From assembly GCF_010093815.1 (NCBI RefSeq), contig NW_022985552.1, forward strand, positions 1,919,787 to 1,983,786: a stretch of 64,000 nt of DNA, written 5' to 3'. Below are positions 46,694 through 59,656 of the stretch, one piece after another (position 1 is the stretch's first letter; each line of letters begins with the position of its first letter). The stretch comes from Pseudovirgaria hyperparasitica (lineage: Eukaryota; Ascomycota; Dothideomycetes; Acrospermales; Acrospermaceae). The notes beneath the pieces are model-generated. The model had not been told where the DNA came from. It was given only the letters and a program-made list of their open reading frames with translations, and did no database searches. Both the position numbers and the translations under genes were made by a program.

Positions 46694-49378
46694 TAACCTT
46701 ACCCCTAGCGTCTCTACTAGTATACCTACTACTAGTAATAGTGCGATAGGAGCTTAAAATAACGATCTAGTAACTCGTAGAGAGATACTTAACTTCTTCG
46801 TAGTATTTGCGCGATAAGGAAGGATGGTACCTCTATCTACCCTAGCCCCCGAGCGCTTTAAAGGAATAAATATTATAGCCTTCCTTCGGAAGTACGAGGA
46901 TATATATATAAACTACGAAGTTCCGCCTAATAAGAAGATAACCTCTCTACTATTATACTACGAGGACTATCTCCGTCCTACTATTAAAGAAATAGATAGG
47001 TTTTAGAAATAGTAGTAGGCTACGCTACGTGAAGAATTATTAAAGGAATTCTCTCTATTTAACTCCGCCCTCGAGGAAGGCACCATCCACTTTATCCGAA
47101 AATATATGGAAATGGTTAAAGTAGACCTATCCTACTCTCTCCCTATATACTACTTCTAGTATCGTGTTATTACGGAGAAACTTACGGCTAAAGAAAGTCT
47201 AAGCTCGTATTCGCGAATAGAGCTCTTTCTAGAAGGGCTACCTAATAGTCTTAAGGCTCGGGCTATAGAGAAATGTTAACTTATAATGGAAGCATATAGT
47301 TATAACTAGGTAATTATCTATAACTTCGTATTACGAAAGGCTAGAGCACTTAAGGAACTAGCTTATATTAATAAGTACTTAGCCGCATAAGAGCTAGCCA
47401 TAGCTATATACTATAAATCAAAGATAGGGAGTAAGAAGACTAGCTTAGAAGAGTAGTTATATAAAGAAAGAAGAACTAATGAATTTAGCTACCTCTCTCT
47501 AGTCGAAGTATACGTCGCGCTAGAATCGGATAAGTTTAATAAGATGGTAGAGAGATTTAGTAAACTAGACCTCACGTTAATTAAGATGAAGTCCTACTTT
47601 ACCTCTAATCCCTTATTCTTATTCCTTAAGAAGTACGAACCTAAGCTACTTTCGGCTATTATTAACTAGTAGGCGCGAAGGCTAAATCTTTTAATACACC
47701 CCTAAGTACGAGGCATGTCTATAGAACTAACGTAAGTTTATCTATAGAATTATATATAGAATAGAGAATACATCTCTACCCGAGACTCCTAAGAAGGCGT
47801 TATAGCCTAGGATAGGCCTCGAAGACCGATTATATATATTACGTGCGGAGGAGATTATCTAATATATAGATATCTAGAGATAGTAGGATATATTAGAGAC
47901 GGATTACTAAATATTAACGGGGTGCGAGTATTCTAAGGGCGTTTCGGGGCGAACGGAGAAGAAATCCTATTACTACCCTCCTCGGTAGGGCTATAAGCTA
48001 CCCTATAAGCTATCTAGAACTACGTAGTAACGGTTTAAAACGGTCTAAGCTAGTACGGAGGGGGAGTAAAGGTTTCCACGTCCGTAGTAAACATTAACGC
48101 TTTATAGGGAGTGCCGGTATATAGTATTAGTATAAAATCTATAAAGGGTCCCTACTAGGCCTTAGCGGACAGCGATTCGGAAGAAGAAGTTATATCGCCC
48201 GAGAGTAAGAAAGATAGATATATAGAATTCCACGAACGCTTCGACGTAGCTAGTAATAGATATATCCGTAAGGAGATAGCTCTAGAAGAGCCTACTATAC
48301 TCGTAATATCTAGAAGGGGGATTATAAAGAGTATACCTAATTATACTAAGAAAAGAAAGATTATCTATCTCCGCGGAATGCGTAAAGGGTAGTATATAAG
48401 GATTATCGAGGAATAGGAGGACGGCGAGAAGAGTAGCGACTAGAGAATATCTAAATAAGAGCTAACGGCGCCTAAGGATAAGATAGATAAAGGGGATAGC
48501 CTAAATCCTAGTTAAAAGGCACGTATCCGAGGCGTTAAGCTTAATAACTATCTACGTAAGGGATAGCGGCTAAGTATAGAAGCTAGCGAAGCATGGCTAG
48601 TGCGCGTTCTAGGGATAACTATAAATATTACTATTAGTAAACTATTAAGCCTTAATAGTAACTTATATCGTGCGGTATTTAAGAAGGGCGCCCCCGACTT
48701 TATAGCTAGAGAGATCTATAAGACTTAAGAGGAGAGAGCCGAGAAGAAAGAAAGAAACGACCATACTATGGCTCCCGAGATAAATAAACTTAATATATTA
48801 GTATCTCTCTATACTATAGGGACGGCTATTACGTAACGAGATATTAATTAGCTTAAGAAAGAGATAGTAAGGCTAGTAGCCGAGTATCTAAGGTACCCCA
48901 TAGAAGTTAGTCCTAAAAGGGCGACTAGTATAGTACTATTTAATAGTGGCGCGTAGGTAAATAATATTTAACTAGATACTATAAGGCGTCTTAGGCTAGT
49001 AATATCTTCGCTTCTACTATATATAAAGAACTTAAGTTTAGTTAGCGCTACTTAGTATAGTACTCTATTCGTAGGAATAGTATAGTAATACCCTATCTAT
49101 ATAGGTCGGATCGTTACGGCCACTTTAATATTTATATATAGTAAACTTAATTATAACCTTATCCTAGGGGAGCTATATACTAGGTAGGCCTTACTTATAG
49201 TATAGAGGTTAGCCTCTAGGTAAGTACTCTTAATAGTCTACTCCGTATATAGATAAGAATATATAACCTTCGAAACTAGTCCGGACGAGTATATTCTAGT
49301 CTTAGAGAAGGAGGGTAACTCTATAGCTAGAGACTAACTATATAGTAGAGTATATCGCTAGAAGCCGGAGTTAAGCCG

Positions 49379-49413
49379 GATTATTAGTTAAGGGCTACCC
49401 TTAACTAATAATC
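49379..49413. repeat. PR-RT palindrome, copy B
   Basis: Perfect 16-bp arms around CTA; the outermost pair of the A and C version is lost to C-to-T change. Confidence 0.93.
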
Positions 49414-52400
49414 TATACTAAATAGGGTCTAGTAAACCCACTAACGAAGGGGATAGAATATATTTTTATATGGATATAGAAATAAGTTATATAGAGTTAC
49501 TTTCCGAGAAAATCCGGCCTAAAAATATTACTTAGTTATCGAGAAAAGATAACTTAGCCGCCCTAGTTATAGTGGTAAGGTACACTACCTTTATATATAA
49601 ATAAGGCATAATAATAGAATAGCTTATAGTAGGCTCTACCGGCCTCTAAAGGCGGTATTCATCCGGGGTATTAAAGGGATTTAGTATAGCTACTATATAT
49701 AAAAGAAAGGGAGTTAAAGTATACCCTATAGATAACTCCGAAGCCTACCGAAAGGTCCCTAGGAATCTATTAGGGTATCTAGACTAGCGTGAACGAGTAA
49801 TTATATAGTAGGTACTTCTTCCGGCCGTCCACCTAGGCCTTAATACGTTTAATAGACTAATAGAGCCTTAAAGGGTAACTATCCCGCTAGAAACACGTCT
49901 AACACCTCTATATATAAGTTAGCTAAAGATTAGAATAGAGCTACGTCCTATAGAACTTAAGTTACTATATACGATCTTATTATATCGCGAGGAAGTACTA
50001 GTATAGGAATTCTTATATCTTAGTAAATTTAATAAAGAGGTGGCACCTCTATAGGAGATCTGAACGGTAGAACATAAGGTATAGTAGGCTAAGAACTTTA
50101 ATATTCCTAGAGCCCTTTACGGGAAGGTACTTACGATTCTAAAAGAGCGTCTTAATAGCGGAAGGCTCGAGCCCTATAGTAGTTCTTATTAAAACGTCTA
50201 TTTTCTCGTAGAAAAGAAGAAGGAAGCTAATAAGGAACGAGATTATAGGTTAATTAATTCGGCGATAGAAATTAACCGAGTTACTATTCGTAATACGGCC
50301 ACGCCGCCCTTATATAAAGAATTCTTAGAGTACTTTACGGGGATGGCCGTCTTAACGTTTACCGACTTCTTCTTAGGATATAATTAGATTCTATTAGTAG
50401 AGCATTACCGAGACTTAACGGGGTTTATAACGCCCCTAGAATTACTACACGGGATAATATTACCTTAAGGGGCCACTAATTTAGTAGCTTAGTTCGTTAG
50501 GATTATATTAACTATTATATAAGAATACATCCCGGAGAGGGCTCTACCATTCCTAGATAACTTAGATATTAAAGGACCTATAACGAAATATAACTCTAAG
50601 GAGGCCCTGCCTAGAATTTATAGATATATTCTAGAATATTTAATTAACGTAGATAAGGTTCTCGCGGATATAGAGCGCGCTAGATACGCCCTAAGTAGTA
50701 AGAAGACTTAGTAGTGTATTAAAGCTGCTAACGTTATAGGATACGTCTACGGCATTAAAGGGAGGCGACCGAGTAATAAAAAGGTTACTACTATTAGGGA
50801 CTAGAAACCCTATAAAAACACGACGAATATGCGAGCCTTTCTTAGCGTTTATATATATTTCCGGATATAGATCCCCGGGTACGCTATTATTATATCGCCG
50901 CTATTTATACTATTAAAGAATAAATTGGCCTAGTAGTAGATAGCTAAGGAGTAGACCTCGATGGTCGCGCTAAAGATAGCTCTAACTACTACTCCCGTAC
51001 TAATAACGTTACGGTACGGGATAGGTATAGAAGATATAATTCTAGTAGTAGACTCTAGTAACGTTAGGTAGGGGGCTACGTTAATATAGGAGAACGAGAA
51101 TTATAAATATTAGCTATCGCGGTATAATAGAGGAATATAGTTAAAAGCTAAGAGAAACTATAATACCGTGAAACTAGAGTGCCGAGCCCTCCTCCACGCG
51201 TTATAGAAGTTCTAGTAATACCTCTATAGTACGTACTTTATTATGGAAATAGATACGAATACTCTAGTTACTTAAATTAACCGTACTATAACTAACTTAC
51301 TAGGGGCGCTCGTTACTAGGTGGCTCGCGTGGATTTAGCTATAGAACTTTATAGTTAGGCATATATCTAGGAAGCGTAATATAGTCGCCGACGGTATCTT
51401 ACGGATGCACGAAGGAGAAGAACTACTAGACGTCTCTATCTTTAACCTAGACGAGTTCGTGGATATGGCTCTATATATAGACGTACTAGAGACGTCGTTA
51501 ATTAAGCCTATTAGCGGGAGAGATTACACGATAGGGATACTCGACTATACCGCTATTAAGTCTCCCTTAATAGATAAATATAGTAATAAATAGTAGAGGA
51601 TTACGAAGTATCTTACTATACTTAAGAGACTAACTAACCTAACCGACTAAGCGTATAAGGCCTTTATAACCGACTATCTAAAGTTCCTTATACGTAACTA
51701 AATACTCTAGTAGAGAGGAGATAGGCATCGCTAACACACACGAGTAATTAAGGATCCGAATACTAGGGCGCGTATAATTACTACTACTTATAATAAGATA
51801 GATTATAGAGGTAGCGAAGGGACCCTCGGAAGGATTAAGGATAAGTATTAGTAGGTAGGTATACGTAGAGACGTGCGATAGCACGTGAAAACCTATAATA
51901 AATATTAACGACGAAGTAAGCTCCTCGGAGGTCTTAATAAAGGGCTCTACCACGTTATAACGCCTATTCTTTAGTAAAGAATATACTTAGACGTAACGAC
52001 ACTACTACCTTCTATAGGGTATAGTAAAGTAGTATCTATACGAGAATAGCTAAGCGGATAGACTAAGGCGGAGGCATGTACGGCGGCCACGTCTATAGTC
52101 GTCGTAAAGTTCCTCTTTAAGAACGTAATCTATAGATACGGAATTATTCCTAAAATTACCTATAATAGTGGTAGAGAAAATATAGGTGCCATAGAGGAGC
52201 TCCTCCGACTCTATAGAATTTATTAGAAGATTATATCTACGTATAATCCCCGAGTAAATAGAATTATTAAGAGAAGTTTTATACTACTCGCTAATACTCT
52301 CGCGAAGATGACTAATAGCGGATTTAAGAACTAGCCCGACCACCTCCATGCGGTTATCTAGGTAGATAGAATAATAATACGTACTAGTATAGGGTATAGT

Positions 52401-53622
52401 ACTATATACCTCGTGCTCGGCTATAAACTAATTATGCCTATTAAAGTCGAATTCGAGTCGCTCTAAATGCTCCCTTAGGACGAGGTGCGATTAACGTCCG
52501 ACTTACTCGCTCTTCGAGCTAGATAACTTAAGAGAAGATCCGAGGATCTTAAGGAGGTCTATACCCACGTAATATAAACGCGTAAGGAATTAAGAGAGGC
52601 ATAGAATAATAACTATCACCTTCGTCTAGAGTCGTTACTAGTTAATATAATTATCCTTCTATACGACTCGTAGCGATAGAAGAATATAGAGCGAAAGCTA
52701 AGGTAGTATTAGAGGGGGCTATATAGAATCTAGTCCGTGTTTAATTATACTTATAAGCTCGCGGAGCTTAATAGAGCCATGCTTAGAGGGACGTTTCCTA
52801 GCTATAGATTAAAGAAATATTTTATAAGAAATGCGAGTAACGAGAGTTATAACGAGCCCTTACGACTACTAATTAGAAGAATTACCGAGGAAAATAAGGA
52901 GAGTAGTAATAAGGAAAACTATTATAAATAACTTACGGAATACCTCGACGACGCTATACGAACCCGGGTAGAAGTGGTAATTCCTACTCCGTAAGACTTT
53001 AATAGAGAGGAATATTTATGTTTCCCTAGAATTAATATCTTCTTCTAGGGGATAGAAGTTTTTTTAAGGAGGGAAGGGATGCTTATAAAAGTAGTCTTAT
53101 AACGATGAACTCTATTATCGAAAGAGAATAATAAACCCTATCATTACTATAAAATAATAAAACCTATTATTAAAGTAAGTAATGCTTGAAAGAAGACATA
53201 ATGGCGTTTACGCGAAATTCCACCTATCATACATTAAAACTAGTCGTGTAATCGAAGCCTACCTATCGAAGGTCTATTTCGTTACTATAGAACGGGCCCT
53301 ATTAGAAACTAATAAGGAAGAAAAGAAGGAGAAGGTATAAGAGAAAAAGATACTTATAGGAAGTCTTATAGGGATAAGAATATACCCGGTATCTATTTAT
53401 TTATAGATTCCGCTATATACCCGGTAGATATATTTATTTATAGATTTCCTATATACCTAGTATATATTTATTTATAGATTCGACACGTATACGGGCCTAC
53501 GGCCGTTAGTAAGGATCATTTATAAAAATTACTATATACCCGGCATTCGAGGAGGCATAAAAAGAGAACTTAAGATAGTATATAACTCTTCCCTCTTATA
53601 CCTCTCTATATCTCCTTAATTA

Positions 53623-56600
53623 ATAAAACCTCCTCCTCTACTTCCGCCTCGCTTAAACTACCTCTCCTTAGAACGTAACTCGCCGATAGAACTAATAATA
53701 ATAATAGCCCCGCTAAAGAAGAAAACGCCTACCCGTGAAGAGTTATAAGATTATTAAGCACTAATAAGATAGACGCGGTTCTAGTTAAGAGTCGTGAGTA
53801 CTAAAGTAGGGCTATCGACGGCTATGGTAGTATTAAGGCTATCTACTACTCTACACGGATAGGCTATAGAAGCTACGGAAATAAATAAGTCTACCATTAA
53901 CTAAATTATCGCTATCTAGGACCCGTAAGAGCGATAGGACTATATTCTAGACACGTTTAATAATCTCCTTTATATTACTAGCCTTATAGAATAGCTCTTA
54001 AGTAGTATAGTCGACCTCTTCTAGGAAGTAGGAGCCGTAATAGGGTATAGTAAGGTAAAGATTAACTCCTCTATTCTAAAAGAAGTCTATAAGATAATTC
54101 GTCGTGGAAGAGATACTAACTCCCGTATTCTAAAAGCTAAAAATGCAATCCTATAAAACTAGCAAAAAGACCTCTCTAATAATAATAGCTAGTTACTCTA
54201 ATCCGCCCTCGGACAGCTCTAGTAAATATAGAACTTTATAGAAAAGCTAGTAGCGCTCTTATAAGTGCGAACATGGGCGAGAGCGAGGAACTAGTTAAAC
54301 GTATCTCTATAGTTCTAAATCGGCTAGGGATAGAAGGGAAGGGGAATTAAGGTATATCTTTAGAGCTCTAATATTAATACCGCCCTAGCTAGCGATAGTA
54401 ACGAGGACGGCCTATCTCTCTAGTAACTCTTAAACTACCCTAGCCAATAAAATAAACTAATGTTCTATAATAAGATAGGACTTATTATCCCTACTAGTTA
54501 ATAGTTACGGATAAGTAGAATGGTTCATAGGCCCGTTAAATACTATCTATAAATTAAAGAGATAAGTATATCGCCTCCGCCTTAGACCTTACCGTCGCTA
54601 AAACTAGCGTAGGTAACGTCTATAGTAAAGTCCCCTCCACGAAGCACGCCTTCTAGTTTAGTAGTATATCGTCTCTTCGAAGCTAGTCGTCCGTTCGAAG
54701 TAAGTATTCCTTCTACTACTACTAGTAAACGTCCCTTACTAGGCTATGCGAGAACGTCTTTAGTGCCCGTTACGGCTACGCCGATAAAATCTACTCGTGG
54801 GCGTGCCTTATCTACCGGCCCTTAGTAATTACTAGGGGCGCCTATATAGTAATCCCCGGTTATTCTTAGTTCGTACTCTAAGATAATAGTATTAGTCGAG
54901 GAAGAGGACGAGCCTAAGAAGTATTAATGCGCGCCTTTAGTGACGAAGACTTTTAAGGTAGCTACATTATTAAAGAAGAATTTCACGAGCATTAAGGGAA
55001 TGGCCCTACTAGTACGCTAGAAAGCGTAGATAGGTAACATGGCTATTCTATATAAAGTCTACTATAAGCATTACTAAGACGTGGCTAGAAAGAATAATAT
55101 ACTCGTTAGCGTGTCCTACTTAAACCTAGTAGCGAGACTTAAAATAGTATATAAGTTTAGAGATAACATGGGGGCCCTTAAAGTTTATAAGAACCGCTAT
55201 ACCTAGTTCGCGAAGTACGCGCGGCCACCTTATCCAATAGAGGCATTAGGTATCTATTATTACTAGGCCCTAGAGACCCCGAAGCAAGTTATTAATATTA
55301 AAACCATCCTTACTAGTATTATATTTATAATTTAGAAGGAGGATAGTAGAATAGGTAGGTAACTCTTCGACGAGTAGGAACGTACTAGAAGTATTAATAT
55401 TAAAGGGCTCTTCGAGCTACTTAAAAAGACGACCTCTATACTTAATAAGAGTATCCTAGAACTCGCGAGGGATGAATTTAATATGTACAAGTACTACTAG
55501 TGTATATTTAATAAGAAATCGAACTACGGCTAGCTACGAACTATATACTACTCCTATATCTAATAGTTTATTAGGTAATACCTACTTTACTAGCTTATCT
55601 ATATCGCTCTTCGGCCCGATCTTAACTACTATCTAATCTCGTACCTATACTATGCGAAGTCCTAGGATAGAGGCGATAAGACGGGTTTTAAGCATCTTAA
55701 TAACGCTATCAATCGAATCCTCGATCCTAGTAATAGACACGGGTTTAATATAATCTAGGGGAGTATTAGTCTCGATAACGAACGAAGTAACGACTATACT
55801 ATAATCGTTCCCCGCTTCTATAAGTTCTTAAATAAATAGTAGTTAAAGGCTAAGCTCCGCGAGGGGGTCAATCGAAACGGTATAATTACGGCTATTAACG
55901 ATAAGATCTATAATAAGGATAATAGGAAACGATTTGGTCCCTTCGTCCCGGTCCCCTACCAGTCCCTTAAAGTACGTATCTCTAGCCCCCTAATAATACA
56001 CGGCGCCTAGGGTCCCGTAAAGGGTAGAAGATGTACGATACTTCTATGGTATATCGCGATTAGCCCTAATTATATAATAATAGAAGTGCCTAAAATAGGT
56101 ATATAGGAATAACTCGTAGTAGCTTATAGGAATTTAACTCCGGGACCTATATCTCTATCGGGATTTTCTAATAAATACAGCGCGATTCCTTTTACCTTCC
56201 TAGCCGTAGTTTAACTCCCGAGTTTTAACGCCGTTAGTAACGTATTAGTTAGTCGTAAAAGATAGGATAGCTAGAAGGTAAAAGAAGAGGTAGCTACGTA
56301 GCTTAACGCAAGTCCTTAATAACTTAAAGCTAAGGTAGACGCCTAGTTTAAGGAGGGCTCGAGGGTATTCGTAGAGACCTTTAAGAAAATAGTAAGATAG
56401 GAAAGGCTAGTCTATAGGGATAGGTCGTTCTAGAAGGAATTTAACGAGGCGCGCGCCGCTAAGCGGCTAATTAATTTTAAGAAATTCGAGCCCGACGCGG
56501 GCCTAGATAACGTTAAAGAGAACTTCTACGGATAGAAGAGGCCTAATAAACTATCCGACGAGAAGGAATCTAACCTCTCTAAGATAAGCGATATAATTCT

Positions 56601-56664
56601 TTAGAAGCTAGCTCGCGACCTCGAGTACTAAGATTAGGCGCCTAAAAACCTACCTAATTATTAG
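53623..56664 (+). pseudogene. ORF3 of copy B, unknown protein
   Basis: It has the same length and frame as ORF3 in A and C (about 1013 codons). The start reads ATA in all copies. The region upstream again has ATAAAAAG and a pyrimidine-rich tract. Substitutions between copies are mostly C/T and G/A. No domain is recognised. The stop TAG lies at 56662-56664 within the palindrome. Confidence 0.7.
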
Positions 56665-56689
56665 TTAAGGGCTGCCCTTAACTAATAAT
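56657..56689. repeat. ORF3-end palindrome, copy B
   Basis: Perfect 15-bp arms with spacer CTG, where A and C have CTA. CTG may be the ancestral state, since RIP turns TG to TA. Confidence 0.93.
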
Positions 56690-56835
56690 CCGGGCTAAGG
56701 TTTACCCGCGCTAAGGGGTTTACTAGGGGCGTATTTTATTCGTATTAAGGTCTTTCTTTTGGGCGTTCTTCACACGGTTTCTTACACGGTTACTATACTA
56801 CTAAGGGTAGTAGTTCTATGGGCCGGGGAGGTATA

Positions 56836-57207
56836 TATAGAAGGCCGTTCCTGGCGCCCTATATATATATATCCCTAGCTCGATTACATGGCTCATTATA
56901 TATTTAAGGAGGGCGTTTTCCTCGGTCATTCTGCTCGACACGCTTCCCCCATTACTAATATTCGATAATTCGACCTTTCCTTACGTTCATGGGTCTCTAT
57001 GGGTATTGATTATTAGGCTTAGCTATTAATAAATTAATTAAGAGTATTATATAGACCCGTCCTATCGTAAAAGAGAACTAATAAGAAGTCGTACGTTCAA
57101 AGAGAACTTATAATACCTAGGAGAGATACTTGTGAGTTCGTCGCGACTACTATACTAAGAATATAGCCATTTATAAAAAGGGACATACGTGGCGATAGCT
57201 CATTACA
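56836..57207 (+). repeat. 3' LTR of copy B
   Basis: A 372-bp LTR ending ATTACA, the only LTR here with an unmutated 3' CA; followed by CTAG. Confidence 0.95.
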
Positions 57208-57211
57208 CTAG

Positions 57212-59142
57212 AGTACCGAGCCCTCCTCTATACGTTATAGAAGTTCCGGTAATACCTCTATAGTATATACTTTATTATAGAAATAGACACGAATACTCTA
57301 GTCGCTTAAATTAACCGTACTATAACTAACTTACTAGGGGCGCTCGTTACTAGGTGGCTCGCGTGGATTTAGCTATAGAACTTTATAGTTAGGCACGTAC
57401 CTAGAAAGTATAATATAGTCGCCGACGGTATCTTATAGATACACGAAGGAGAAGAACCACTAGACGTCCCTATCTTTAACCTAGATAAGTTCGTGGATAT
57501 AGCTCTATATATAGACGTACTAGAGACGTTATTAATTAAGCCTATTAGTAGGAGAGATTCTATAATAGGGATACTCGACTATACCGCTATTAAGTCTCCC
57601 TTAATAGATAAATATAGCGATAAATAGTAGAGAATTACGAAGTATCTTACTATACTTAAGAGGCTAACCGACCTAACCGACCGAGCGTATAAGGTCTTTA
57701 TAACCGACTATCTAAAGTTCCTTATACGTAACTAAATACTCTAGTAGAGAGGAGATAGATATCGCTAATATACACGAGTAATTAAGGATCCGAATACTAG
57801 GGCGCGTATAATTACTACTACTTATAATAAGATAGATTATAGAGGTAGCGAAGGGACCCTTAGAAGGATTAAGAATAAGTATTAGTAGATAGATATATAT
57901 AGAGACGTACGATAGCACGTAAAAACCTATAATAAATATTAATAACGAAGTAAGCTCCTCGGAGGTCTTAATAAAGGGCTCTACTACGTTATAACGCCTA
58001 TTCTTTAGTAAAGAATATACTTAGATATAACGATACTACTACCTTCCATAGAGTATAGTAAAGTAGTATCTATATGAGAATAGCTAAGTAGATAGACTAA
58101 GGCGGAGGTATATACGGCGGCTACGTCTATAGTTATTATAAAGTTCCTCTTTAAGAACGTAATCTATAGATATAGAATCATTCCTAAAATCACCTATAAT
58201 AGTGGTAGAGAAAATATAGGTACCATAGAGGAGCTCCTCCGACTCTATAGAATTTATTAGAAGGTTATATCTATGTATAATCCCTAAGTAAATAGAATTA
58301 TTAAGAGAAGTTTTATACTACTCGCTAATACTCTTACGAAGATAACTAATGGCGGATTTAAGAACTAGCCTAACTACCTCTATACGGTTGTCTAGGTAGA
58401 TAGAATAACGATACGTACTAGTATAGGGTATAGTACCGTATACCTCGTGCTCGGCTATAAACTAATTATACCTATCGAAGTCGAATTCGAGTCGCTCCGA
58501 ATACTCCCTTAGAACGAGATATAATTAATATCCGACTTACTTACTTTTCGAGCTAGATAACTTAAGAGAAGATCCGAGAATCTTAAGAAGGTCTATACCC
58601 ACGTAACACGAACGTATAAGAAATCGAGAGAGGCATAGAATAACGACTATTACCTTCGTTAAGAGTCGTTACTAGTTAATATAATTATCCTTCTATATAA
58701 CTTATAGTAATAGAAGAATATAGAGCGGAAGCTAAGGTAGTATTAGAGGGGGCTATATAGAATCTAGTCCGTGTTTAATTATACTTATAAGCTCGCGGAG
58801 CTTAATAGAGCTATACTTAGAGGGACGTTTCCTAGCTATAGGTTAAAGAAATATTTTATAAGAAATATAAGTAACGAGAGTTACGACGAGCCCTCGCGAC
58901 TATTAATTAGAAGAATTACTAAGGAAAATAAGGAGAGTAGTAATAAGGAAAACTATTATAAATAACTTACGGAACACCTCGATAATACTATACGAACCTA
59001 GGTGGAAGTAGTAATTCCTACTCCGTAAGACTTTAATAGAGAGAAATATTTACGTTTCTCTAGAATCGATATCTCCTTCTAGAGGATAGAAGTTTTTTTA
59101 AGGAGGGAAGGGATACTTATAAAAGTAGTCTTATAACGATAA
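57212..59142 (+). pseudogene. gag-pol of copy C, second part (RNase H to integrase)
   Basis: The RNase H frame resumes after copy B, followed by integrase (catalytic Asp codon at 58024-58026). The in-frame TAA at 58963-58965 and the terminal TAA at 59140-59142 correspond to the TAA and TGA of copy B. Confidence 0.88.
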
Positions 59143-59656
59143 ACTCCATTATCGAAAGAGAATAATAAACCCTATCATTACTATAAAATAATAAAACCTA
59201 TTATTAAAGTAAGTAATGCTCGAAAGAAGACATAATGGTGTTTACGCGAAATTCCACCTACTATACATTAAAACCGGTCGTGTAATCGAAGCCTATCTAT
59301 TAAAGGTCTATTTCATTACTATAGAACGGGCCCTATTAGAAACTAATAAGGAAGAAAAGAAGGAGAAGGTATAAGAGAAAAAGATACTTATAGAAAGTCT
59401 TATAAGGATAAGAATATACCTAGTATCTATTCATTTATAGATTCCGCTATATACCCGGTAGATACATTCATTTATAGATTTTCTATATACCTAGTATATA
59501 TTTATTCATAGATTCGACACGTATACGGGCCTACGGCCATTAGTAAGAATCATTTATAAAAATTACTATATACCCGGTATTTAAGGAGGCATAAAAAGAG
59601 AACTTAAGATAGTATATAACTCTTCCCTCTTATACCTCTCTATATCTTCTTAATTA

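Larger units (their letters stand above)
46632..53108 (+). pseudogene. gag-pol of copy B, best preserved polyprotein frame
   Basis: One frame runs from ATG 46632 to TGA 53106-53108 (2158 codons) with no indel, so no frameshift signal separates gag from pol. Visible: gag; zinc knuckle (47835-47873, CX2CX3HX4C pattern); protease FNSGA (48939-48953, for FDSGA); RT FLDN (50550-50561); RNase H VDSS (Asp at 51051-51053); integrase with Asp 51990-51992, Asn for Asp at 52164-52166, and Lys for Glu at 52269-52271, which is DDX35E spacing. An in-frame TAA at 52929-52931 follows a conserved segment and may be a mutated Gln, since coding-like sequence continues to the TGA, a codon RIP rarely creates. Confidence 0.9.
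45793..57207 (+). mobile_element. Copy B, full-length and youngest copy of the 11.4-kb family
   Basis: The copy is 11,415 bp with 372-bp LTRs and a perfect 4-bp target-site duplication, CTAG, at 45789-45792 and 57208-57211. It sits in the RNase H gene of copy C. It preserves the most ancestral sites: TGTGGAAGG at its left end, ATTACA at its right end, an ATG gag start and a TGA stop. Its position inside C and its lighter RIP both make it the youngest. Confidence 0.95.

Noticed and set aside
46824-47006. Short open frames at 46824-47006, 51405-51593, 52737-52931, 58771-58965 and 17221-17406 as separate genes
   Set aside because: They are surviving stretches of gag, RNase H, integrase and ORF3, not independent genes.
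51678-51953. Minus-strand open frame of 91 codons, and its counterpart at 57712-57918
   Set aside because: Both are antisense to the integrase zinc-binding region of copies B and C; RIP turns sense Gln codons to stops but leaves the reverse strand open by chance.
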